NCBI GenBank assembly: GCA_009667805.1
Contig: CM019067.1
Span: 165,341,073-165,405,072, forward strand
Source: Leptobrachium leishanense
Lineage: Eukaryota; Chordata; Amphibia; Anura; Megophryidae
DNA length: 64,000 nt
Reading direction: 5' to 3'
Of the stretch, positions 1 through 9,259 are shown in pieces. Positions within the stretch are counted from its first letter, which is position 1; each line of letters begins with the position of its first letter. A program made the translations under genes and the position numbers. A model generated the notes under the pieces. That model had not been told where the DNA came from, made no database searches, and worked only from the letters and a program-made list of their open reading frames with translations.

Positions 1-129
1 CACTAACTGCGCTCAGCGAGGTGGCCAGATGGGCGTCGATTGGAAGGAACGTCCACTCTCACATACATTCCTTCCACTCTCTAATGATGCTTGTTTGACC
101 CTAGCCTCTTATCTCAGGTATCCTGGATA

Positions 130-410
130 TCACGATAGCCTTATCTAGACATTTCCTCCTCCACTCCACTTGCTGTTAAATACTGTACAAGATAAACCAT
201 AACAGTATTGTAAAACATTTACACATATATTGGTAAATGTTGCATCATGGGAAAATCCACAAAATGGTAACAGGAGATTTATAACCTAACTTTAATTTTC
301 CTTTTTACATGCAATTACTTCAAACAAAGAAAAAAAATGTCAGCATGTGTTTTATAAAGTGGTATTCTTTGTAATGCACAAGTAATCTAGTTACAGCTTA
401 TGTATGTGAT
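130..410. repeat. Dispersed AT-rich repeat, copy 1
   Basis: This stretch closely resembles 8240-8525 in the same orientation. Both share a block around 'tgcatcatgggaaaat', a block around 'acatgtaattacttca' (acatgcaatt here) and a block around 'tgttttataaagtgg'. It directly precedes one TTAA-flanked MITE, while the second copy directly follows another. No coding potential is visible. It may be the end of an unrecognised transposon or part of a local duplication. Confidence 0.6.
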
Positions 411-421
411 AATGCCCATCA

Positions 422-1333
422 TTAACCTCTTGAGGACCAATGACGTAGATGGTATTTCCTCGGAGAAACTCCTGTTAAGGACCAAAGATGTACCATGTAT
501 TGTCATGGACCTCTAACCCTCCTTCCTGTCTATACTGACCTTTCTGACCAGGGTCCCACGTTGGTCTGACTTATTTTAAGTCAGACCAATGGGTTTTATA
601 GGCCCCGACCATCGCACGGATTTAGTTTCAGGCACCCCCAGTCCTTTGGACCCCTCTCCCTTTCGAACAGCTAAAGGTAGAAAAAAAAGAGAGGCACCAC
701 TGGAAAGGACACAGTCTGGCCTTTCCAGATGTGCCCCTCTTTAAACCCTTAGGTGCGATTCACAATTCGGTGCCAAGCAGTCCTCTCCCGGAGGTGGCTG
801 ACATGTTGGATGTCAGCCAAGCCTCCAGGCCCCCGTCCACTGGTGTCGTTGCCATATGTGCAATGACATCAGTGGGGTAGTTAACCTCCTAGCTTCCAAG
901 TGGAGAAAGGGGGGTTATTTGGACCCCGCATCTTCTGATCGGTGGCAGCTAGAGGGTAAGCTCCTATGAGCAGGGCCCTCTACACCTCTTGTTTCCATCC
1001 TTTATCTGTATCTTGTTCCCTTTGGTTATTGAAAAGTGCTGCAGAAACTGTTGGCGATATATAAATGTTGGCAATGATAATAATAATAATGTTTGGAATC
1101 AGTGGAAAGGCCAGTGCATGACCTTTCCAATGATACCAAACACGACCATTTTTGGTGTTAAATATAAATAAAAAATAAAACAATAAAGAATAATTAAAAC
1201 GTGGGTGCTTTTATTTTTTGCTTAAGTCGTATAATAAAATAGGACTTCAAATCCCACTTAAACATGATGACCCTAAATGGCCAAAATGAGCACAGCACAC
1301 AGAGGTGAAATGATTCAGCAGTGAAGGGGTTAA
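422..1333. mobile_element. TTAA-flanked piggyBac-like MITE with serial hairpins (copy 1)
   Basis: The segment is bounded by TTAA at both ends (422-425 and 1330-1333), the target preference of piggyBac-type transposons. Its ends resemble those of the elements at 6973-8206, 55548-55694 and 63318 onward: one end carries a tract running 'cagaggtgaaatg...cagcagtgaaggggttaa'. It holds several short palindromes, for example around 697-728 (ctggaaagg / cctttccag) and 798-818 (gctgacat / atgtcagc). No transposase is present. The terminal repeats are not well matched to each other, so superfamily assignment rests on TTAA and the shared architecture. Confidence 0.6.
952..1091 (+). repeat. SINE/LINE-tail-like repeat inside the MITE
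   Basis: The sequence runs from 'taagctcctatgagcaggg' through an 'aagtgctgcagaa...ttggcgatatataaat' block to a TAA microsatellite tail. Two related copies occur at 13392-13530 (same strand) and 6294-6438 (reverse strand), and a derived motif is tandemly repeated at 18340-18600. The A/T-rich simple tail and dispersed copies fit a retroposed short element. Family name not assigned. Confidence 0.6.
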
Positions 1334-2149
1334 AAGGCAAAAACATGTACAAATTGGACATTTCTAAACTCAGGAAGAAATTTTGAAACTATTTAGCCAG
1401 TGTATTTTTTGGCGCTTGTAGATTTTGGAGGTCAAAGTTCGAAAATGTGTTATTTATTTTTCAATTTTTTCCATCATGTTTCATACATTTTTATAGTAAA
1501 TTATGCGATATGGTGAAAATAATGGTATCTTTAGAAAGTCCATTTAATGGCGAGAAAAACAATATATAATATGTGTGTATTCCATAATTGGGTAAGAGAT
1601 AAGTTAGAGCTAAACACAAACAGCACAGAAATGTAAAAACAGCAGTATGTACTTTCAGACAATGTTAAAATTACCTGGTCACTAAGGGGTTAAAAAACTA
1701 TTCATGAGGAGTCAAATGTACATTGTGGGTTTGCAGTTTTCCTGAAAGCAGAAAAGTGAGACATAATAATTTTAACCCAAATATAGAGTTCTTTGAATCC
1801 CAAATAAAGTGCAAAAATATTTGAAGTCTATGAAAAATGTCTTATACTGAAAGGTCTTTAAATTTAAAAGTTAATTTTACTAGTTAATGGTATAGACAGA
1901 TATCAATTCATAGGTACCATGAAATTGAAAAATTTGAATTACTTGTCAGATAAAGAAAATTATAATATTTCAATGTAATTGCTTTATATGATTTGGCAGG
2001 AAAGATTTTGGAACTTGTAGTACTATGTATAGGTTATTTTATTACAAATTATTCTACTTTATACTACACAATACAAAAAGTTAAAGTATATACAGTTAGC
2101 AGTAGAAAACGTTTCTCTAGCATCAAGCCTGTTATTAATAGAGCCTGCA
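1334..2149. other. AT-rich stretch without recognisable feature
   Basis: No long frame, no terminal repeats and no RNA gene were seen. The short frames here do not resemble any family I know. Confidence 0.4.
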
Positions 2150-3280
2150 GGGCTCTTATAATTATAATGTGTTTGGTGGAAGCATCAGTTTAACCTGTGT
2201 ATGTTTTAGTACTTTTTGCCAGGATTTTCACTATAGTTATTTCAGCCACATTGCTACATTTTTGCAGCAGGTGTCTGATTACTTTCTTTTCTCTACGTCA
2301 GTGGTTCCCAACCATGGTCCTCAAGATCCCCCAACAGGTCAGGTTTTCCAGATAGCTGCAGCACACCACAGGTGATATGATTTGCTGCTCAGTGATTGCA
2401 GGATTCAGTCTGCTTTTCCTCAAGGTAATCTAAGTGATAAACTTGTTTGGCCAACTCTAAAGAGATATTGGCATTCACATACGCCAGCCTCTTCGGTTCT
2501 CCGGCCAAAAGAGGGGTTGGTAGACAGTAGATACCAAGACATTGCATTTTTGTTTGTTTGTTGGTTGGTTGTTGGTTCTTTATTGAGTGTATTTTAATCA
2601 TTTTGCTGTGATAGTGGTCCCACAATAAAGAAACTAAGCATGAGAATAGGCTAATTAGTGGTTTCCTGTGGCCTGTATGAGTGCTTGATACATGCATTGA
2701 TGCAGGTCCCAGAATAAGGAGACCGAGTATGAGAATGTGCTAATTAATAGTCCCTCGTGAACTGCATTTTCAACCAACGACTGTAAAATTGCTAGATGCC
2801 GCTTATTGAATGAATGATAATTACAAAAACCCGTTACTACATTTAAGTATGTGAATAGACTTATTAGCGTAACCCTGTGAGCTGCATGGATGTATTACAG
2901 GCTGGCATGGTCAAAGGCAGATCAGGGAGTGAATAAGATTGTCTGTTTCTTAATTAGCGACTGCAGGACGCTCTTATAATTACAATGTTTATGGTGGAAG
3001 CATCAGTTTAACTTGTGCACGTTTTATTATTTTTTCCATTATTTCTATTATAGTTATAGCCATATGGCTACAGTACATATTTGCAGCAGGTGTCTAATTA
3101 CTCTTTTTCCATTGAGTGATACGCTTGTTTGGCCAACTCTAAAAACATATGGGCATTGATATAAGCCAGTCTCTTAGGTTCTCCATCCATAAAGAGGGGT
3201 TGGTAGTAGACAGTAAAAACTAAGACATTGCTTTTGTGTTTGTTTGCTCCTTCATTGAGTGTATTTTAATCATTATTAAA
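2150..3280. repeat. Imperfect direct duplication with internal minisatellite
   Basis: The block at 2150-2600 (starting near 'ggtggaagcatcagttta') recurs at about 2985-3275 with the same order of landmarks: 'gcagcaggtgtct', 'ttgtttggccaactctaaa', 'gaggggttggtag' and 'attgagtgtattttaatca'. Between them, 2616-2900 holds three diverged copies of a unit containing 'atgagaat.gctaatta'. The first copy also carries an insertion at 2299-2428 that the second lacks. No protein is evident. Confidence 0.65.
2299..2428 (+). mobile_element. hAT-like MITE terminal fragment
   Basis: The insertion begins 'cagtggttcccaacc', a terminus typical of non-autonomous hAT elements (Charlie-like ends). It is absent from the paralogous copy at ~3100, which supports a discrete insertion. 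No matching inverted terminus or clean 8-bp duplication is visible on the right, so it is probably truncated. Confidence 0.5.
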
Positions 3281-3960
3281 GGTTGCTTTTTATTTTGGTA
3301 ATACACCATTGTGGATTTCGGTGTTTGCTGAACCCACAATATTGTTTGGAATATATGTTTACATAGGTGTTTAATCCAAGTATTGGTGGTGTTTTGATTC
3401 CCAATTTTTGTGATTCCAATTGGAGTTGCATATTTGTGTGTTGGTTGTGAAATTAATAGAGACCTTTATGTATACAGAGGTAGAGAAATAAAATTAACGA
3501 CAGAGTGGTATCTCAATTAATTTGTAATGTTCTTTGTAGCATGTAAATTTATTTTCTCATCTACCATTCAAGGGCTATATCCCCTAGTTGTCTATAAGCT
3601 AACTACAGGAGACGTTAAACTAACTACAAGAGACGTTATGTGTAACAATGGGAAATGCCATTCCATTACTGCCGCGAGCTGAGCTTGCGACTCAGATGTA
3701 GCCATTTCCCTGCACGGGTTTACTGTACAATAGAATCTCTACACTTATTATGGGAGATGTTAATTGTAACACGTTATATAGGGTAAGTGTATGTTAAATT
3801 ATATCTGTCATATATTGAGCTAAAATTAACATGTGAGGTTATCCGCATTACAGCATTTGATGCTTTTATATGGTAGTGCCATTATACATTCCTGTGGATT
3901 TCAGCTTGATACCTAAATAATACCTAAAAGTCATTGATACCTAAATGACTATTAGATTAA

Positions 3961-4339
3961 TTCAACTAGGATGCACATCATGCCAGACATCTGTGTACTG
4001 TCTGGGTGGAGTAGAGGTAACATCACTGTTCTGCATGGAAAGAGCCTGTCGAGACATGGGCTCGATCCCGGCAAGAACACCTCTCCAGTAAGTGTCCTTG
4101 GGCAAGACACCTAACGGTACATACTCGCCACCCAGGACTTGAAAACGAGAGAAATCTCAATGTCCTGGGTGGTGAGTATGTACCGTTATGTGTCTTGCCC
4201 AAGGACACTTACTGGAGAGGTGCTCTTGCCAGGATCAAACCCATGTCTCCACAGGCTTTCTCCAAGCAGAGCAGTGATGTTACCTCTACTCCACCCAGCC
4301 GGAACACAGATGTCTGGCATGATGTGCATCCTAGTTGAA
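3961..4339. repeat. Foldback with tRNA-like arms
   Basis: Two ~178-bp arms (3961-4138 and 4162-4339) are inverted copies around a 23-bp centre at 4150, so the transcript would form one long hairpin. Each arm carries a GTAGAGGTAACAT-like stretch and a B-box-like 'gggctcgatcc', followed by 'agtgtccttgggcaag'. This is compatible with two tRNA-derived SINE copies arranged tail to tail, or with a foldback element built from one. Arms differ at roughly a dozen positions. Confidence 0.65.
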
Positions 4340-5134
4340 AAAAAATGTTACCTCTTAATAGATCCTAATACAGATCTATTGTGTCTACACACTCATTGAA
4401 ATGCATATTATACTCGACTGTATTCCAGCAATTACAAAGACAGGTGTGTTTTGTGCTCAATTAATTTTTTTAAAGAAATGTTTTACTATTCATAACTGTC
4501 ATGTTATTATTTGCATCACATGTACAGTAATGTGCCAAATGAAAATTAAACAAGTTTTAATAGTCCTTGAATTCACAGAGCGATTATTTTCTATATTGCA
4601 TCTGTAAAATAAAAAGGCATTCAGTGATATGTCATGCCTATTATCCATACATACTGTCACAAGAATCATGTGCACCAATTACTATGTTCTGTGAATCTGA
4701 GACATATTTCCATTTCTTGTCATCATACCTCATTGGATGTAAACGTATTTATACAGTTGTGCTCATAAGTTTACATACCCTGACAGAATTTATGATTTCT
4801 TGGCCATTATTCAGAGAATATGAAGGATAACAAAAAAAAAATTCTTTCACTGGTAAGTGTTTGGCTGAAGCCATTTATTGTCAATCAAGTGTGTTTACTC
4901 TCTTTAAATCATAATGACAACAAAAACTACCCAAATAACCCTGATCAAAAGATTACATACCCTGGTGATTTTGGCCTCATAATATGCACACAAGTTGACA
5001 CGAACAGGTATGAATGGCTATTAAAGGTAACCATCCTCACCTGTGATCTGTTTGCTTGTAATAAGTGTGTGTGTATAAAAGGTCAATGAGTTTCTGGATG
5101 CCTGTGCTGCACTGATGTTTGGGAGTTCTGAGTC

Positions 5135-6150
5135 ATGGGGAAAGCAAAAGAATTGTCAAAGGATCTGCGGAAAAAGGTAGTTGAACTGTATAAAACAGGA
5201 AAAAGATATAAAAAGATATCCAAGGAATTGAGAATGCCAACCAGCAGTGTTCAAACTCTAATTAAGAAGTGTAAAATGAGGGGTTCTGTTGAAACCATAC
5301 CACGGTCAGGTAGACCAACTAAAACTTCAGCCACAACTGCAAGGAAAATTGTTCGTGATGCAAAGAAAAATCCACAAATAACTTCAGGTGAAATACAGAA
5401 CTCTCTGAAAACATGTGGTGTGACTTTTTTAAGATGCACAATAAGGAGGCACTTGAAGAAAGATGGGCTGCATGGTCAAGTCGCCAAAAGAAAGCCATTA
5501 CTACGCAAACGCCACAAAGTATCCTGCTTCCAATACGCCAAACAGCACATAGACCAGCCTCAAACCTTCTGGCACAAAGTAATTTGGAGTGATGAGACCA
5601 AAATTGAACTTTTTGGTTACAACCATAAACACTACATTTGGAGAGGAGTCAACAAGGCCTATGATGAAAGATACACCATTCCTACTGTGAAACACAGAGG
5701 TGGATCGCTGATGTTTGGGGATGTGTGAGCTACAAAGGAAATTTGGCCAAAATTGATTGCAGGATGAATGCAATATGTTATCAAAAAATATTGGAGGAAA
5801 ATTTGCATTCATCAGCCCAGAAGCTGCACATGGGAGGTACTTGGACATTCCAACATGTCAATGATCCAAAACACAAGGCCAGGTCGACCTATCATTGACT
5901 ACAGCAGCATAAAGTGAAGGTTCTGGATTGGCCATCTCAGTCTCCTGACCTCATTATCATTGGGTCACTCTGGGGAGATCTCAAATGTGCAGTTCATGCA
6001 AGACAGCCCAAGAATGTACAGGAACTGGAGGCTTTTTGCCAAGAAGAATATGCAGCTTTTCCAACTGAGAAGATAAATAGCCTCATCCACAAATACCACA
6101 AAAGACTTCAAGCTGTCATTGATGTTAAAGTGGGTAATACACAGTATTAA
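5135..6150 (+). pseudogene. Tc1-like transposase, inactivated
   Basis: The ATG at 5135 starts a frame with the Tc1 paired-like helix-turn-helix (residues ~10-60), the GRP linker motif 'SGRPTK' (~52) and an RNase-H-fold DDE domain. The first catalytic Asp is visible in 'WSDETKIELFG'. A frameshift just before 5728 ends the first frame within the GG-x-L-M block, and a stop interrupts the segment before 5914. The usual second catalytic Asp before NDPKH is Val ('QHVNDPKH'), and the usual third acidic residue after NPI is Gly ('LIIIGSLWGD'). The remaining C-terminal part (5914-6150) is in frame to a TAA. The enzyme would cut and paste the element at TA sites, but this copy cannot be active. Confidence 0.9.
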
Positions 6151-6293
6151 GAACTGGGGTATGTAAACTTTTGATCAGGGTCATTTGGGTAGTTTCTGTT
6201 GCCATTATGATTTAAAAAGAGTAAACACACTTGATTGATAATAAATGGCTTCAGCCAAACACTAACCATAAATGAAAGATTTTTTTGTGTTAT

Positions 6294-6438
6294 TATTATT
6301 ATTCTTTATTTATAAAACGCCAGCATATTCCGCAGCGCTGTACAATAAGCACAGTATAGACAGGGTTACAATACATTGAACAACATTTGACAAACAGTAC
6401 AGGAGGAGATGAGGGCATCATTCAGGGTAACCATGAGG
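6294..6438 (-). repeat. SINE-like insertion in Tc1 terminal repeat
   Basis: The insert is flanked by GTTAT on both sides (6289-6293 and 6439-6443). It carries a TAA-rich simple tail next to 'tttataaaacgccagcatat' and 'ccgcagcgctgtacaataag', the reverse complement of the tail seen at 952-1091 and 13392-13530. The insertion interrupts the right inverted repeat of the Tc1 element, so it arrived later. Confidence 0.75.
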
Positions 6439-6515
6439 GTTATCATTCATATTCTCTGAATAATGGCAAAGAAATCATAAATTCTAGGGTATGTAAACTT
6501 ATGAGCACAACTGTA

Positions 6516-6972
6516 TGTCACATAATACTTTTCCTAACTACTATGTTAACATTCTTGAGGTAGCAAAAGATTGATCTATCTCTTCAATAAAATTGTGTTG
6601 TATCAGTAACATGTCTCTTTATTTTGTCCTTGTCACATTATAGGTAAAGTTTGCCAGTGCCAGACATCGCGCTGGTGATCATTTGGGCAGCACAGAGTGC
6701 TGGGTAGATGTGTTGGACTGTTCCGTAAAGCTACATCAGTCAGTGTCAAGGGTTAAATACACACATTATTTGTCACAAATCCATAAATGCACTTCAAAAT
6801 CATTCACAAAGGCTTGCTTTTTTTCTAAGTAATAATAGGAGAACTTATGTCAGCTAAATGACCCCTTGAAATAAACATGTTAAAGGGCCACTACCACCAA
6901 AAAATTAAATGTTCTCATTTTGTTTATTTTATGTTGCTGATATACATGTATTTTTTTCTCTTGTATGTTTAG
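6516..6972. other. Unassigned AT-rich spacer
   Basis: The stretch separates the Tc1 element from the next TTAA-flanked MITE. I see no frame, terminal repeat or RNA gene that I can support. Confidence 0.35.
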
Positions 6973-8206
6973 TTAACCCTTTCGCTGCTGAGGCTTTTCA
7001 CACCTCTGTGCTGAGGTCATTTTTACCGGTTTTGCTCATCATGTTTAAACGTGTTTTGAAGGCTTATTTTAGTATATTACCCAGACATATTATATATCGT
7101 TCTTTCCGTCAGACTCGGTAGATTCATAATATGTCATTATTATATGTATACGTTATGTCATGTCTGTATATTATAACAAAAAATGCAATAAAATATGTAT
7201 TTTCAATAATTTACACCGTGTAAAGTGTTTTTTTCACATTTTAACATGCGAGCAATTGCGGTTATATTTTGTATGGGTGCGCTTGTTAAAAAAATTAGAG
7301 ATGGGGTCTCGTTACATTTTTTTTGGGGAAAATTACACGATTTTTAACAAACGCACCGCATACAAAAATCGTTAGTGCAGCATCATTGTTCACATTATAA
7401 TTGAAATGGGAACAATATTGCTGCATTAACGAACCAAAAAAAAAGAAAAAAAAAATGTTTATTTTTTTTTATAATTTTTTTTTAAAATATATTTTTATTT
7501 TTAATTTTAATTTTAATTTTTTTTAAAAAAACTTTTTTCACAGTAGTGTTTGGTATCGTTGGAACGGCCATGCTCTGGCTGATCCAACCATACCAAACTT
7601 TAACCCCTAGCTGACACGGATCGGGAGATAGGGAGTTCATTGGAACTCCCTATCTCCACCGTTGGTGGCAGTTAGGGGTTAACTCTAGGACTGGCGTCAT
7701 CGTGCTATGCACGATGACGCCAGTCCTCAGGGGAAGTTCCCGGAGGCTTGGCCGACATCCAAGATGTCGGCCAGCTCCGGGAAAGGATCACGAACCGGCG
7801 CTCTTCGGCGCCGATTCGCGATCCAGCTTCCCAGGGGTTAATGCCAGGCACCATTTGGAAGGGCAGGCTGTGCCCTTCCAAATGGTGCCTGGTTAACCCC
7901 CGCAACGCCGCCGATCGGGAGGGAGAGAGGTCCGAAGGACCTCCCTTTCAGGCGCCTCCTCCGCACATGCGGGGGGCGCCTGAATTAGGTGTCATCGCGC
8001 TGCCGCGATGACACCTAATTTCATCGGCGGCAGTTCCGGATGCTGGGCTGACATCGAGGATGTCAGCCCGCACCGGGGGGGCCAGCGATCGGCCGGAGCC
8101 CGGCCGAACGCTGACCCCAAAGGGAGGATGCGCTCAGCGCGTCCTCCGCACAGCGGGAGCCATGTGGAGGACGCGCTGAGCGTGTCCTCCGCATGGAAGT
8201 GGTTAA
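6973..8206. mobile_element. TTAA-flanked piggyBac-like MITE with serial hairpins (copy 2)
   Basis: TTAA bounds both ends (6973-6976 and 8203-8206). The left end reads 'ccctttcgctgctgagg', matching the ends at 36302 and (inverted) 55694. The right half is GC-rich and is a chain of near-perfect palindromes: ~7625-7660 (ggagatagggag), 7690-7730 (gactggcgtcatcgtg), 7750-7775, 7842-7891 (ggcaccatttggaagggca), 7986-8018 (aggtgtcatcgcg), 8047-8068 and 8130-8190 (ggacgcgctgagcg). A low-complexity A/T tract occupies 7430-7545. No transposase is present. Confidence 0.65.
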
Positions 8207-8239
8207 GAAAATATTTTACTCTATATGGGTGACTGTCCA

Positions 8240-8525
8240 TATCTAAACAAACAAGCTTATCTAAACCTTATCTAAACATTCCCTCCCCACCTCATTAACT
8301 GGTAGATATTGTGGATTAAATAAACAAGAGTCACAAGGCAAAGCTTTTGGTAAATATTGCATCATGGGAAAATTACAGAAACTGGAATGCAGAGATAAAA
8401 TACCTAACTTTAGTTTTCCTTATTACATGTAATTACTTCAGACAAAGAAAATAAAAATCAACATGTGTTTTATAAAGTGGTTTAATTTGTAATGCACAAA
8501 TAATCTAGTTGCAGTTTATATAAGC
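8240..8525. repeat. Dispersed AT-rich repeat, copy 2
   Basis: Same-orientation copy of 130-410, with shared blocks around 'tgcatcatgggaaaat' and 'tgttttataaagtgg'. It starts immediately after the TTAA MITE that ends at 8206. Confidence 0.6.
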
Positions 8526-8984
8526 GGAAGTGTCCCTGTAAGGGACTTTGCTCATTATTCATTGTTTAGATCGGGTGTCTAATGCCAGTCATACATGACA
8601 CTGTTCAAATCATCATTGCATCAATATCATACGTATTTATATATCATCAGGGGGATATTCTGAAATCAGCTAACACACACATTTGATTTATATATGCAGT
8701 CCCAATTTGAAGGTGGTGTTATGTTTTGTTTTTCACCATTCTCCGATGTGCAGTGTACAGTTATGTGGTTAAGCAATCACGTTTAAAATCCAAATGCTAT
8801 TTCGTTGCCAGGCTTGTGCTGTACATGCATCGTTCCTGAATGTTGATGTCATGTGTAAAATAAATGTACCTTTAGCTTCCAAATGGGTGTGAAGTATAAT
8901 TTTTTCCATGTGTTCTCTCCAATGTTTCTCTAAGTGTTAGATGTGCCAGATGAGCCAAACTTTCATGGACATATAACAATTTTA

Positions 8985-9146
8985 TGCAGATGGGTGTAAA
9001 AGTAAAAATGCTGCCCTGCAACATGTCTAATTCATAAGCAGCAGAAAGGAATTCAAGGCAGGCCCCTTTGCATCCCTATAATGATTTCTTGCCTGCAGCA
9101 TATGGATTCAACATGCTGCAGGGTAGCATTTTTCATGCTCTTCCCT
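8985..9146. repeat. Repeat shared with 18930-19070
   Basis: The block contains 'ctgccctgcaacatgtctaa' and an inverted partner 'aacatgctgcagggtagca' about 100 bp later. The same pair of motifs, inverted relative to each other, recurs near 18930-19040. It lies downstream of the Harbinger transposase remnant (minus strand), so it may be its 3' flank, which would make the second site a related element. Confidence 0.5.
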
Positions 9147-9259
9147 TCAACATGAATAAATTATATGTGGCCAGGAAAACATAGTCCATTTGGCAACCCT
9201 ATCCGTATTATGCCCATAAACACACACTAGCAAGGGGGATATATTTGTGTGCATCATAC

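Larger units (their letters stand above)
4754..6513 (+). mobile_element. Tc1-like transposon
   Basis: The element starts 'cagttgtgctcataagttt' and ends with its inverse, and both ends abut TA dinucleotides (4752-4753 and 6514-6515), the Tc1/mariner target duplication. Extended inverted repeats reach inward past 4840 and 6440. The total of 1760 bp includes a ~145-bp SINE-like insertion in the right terminal repeat, leaving about 1.6 kb, which is normal for the family. One transposase frame lies inside and is broken. Confidence 0.92.

Noticed and set aside
4023..4399. True tRNA gene pair
   Set aside because: The B-box-like motif is present, but no complete cloverleaf was found, and the arms extend far beyond tRNA length.
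7702..8240. Overlapping frames on both strands in GC-rich DNA
   Set aside because: They arise from the palindrome chain of the MITE; both strands read similarly because the sequence is self-complementary.
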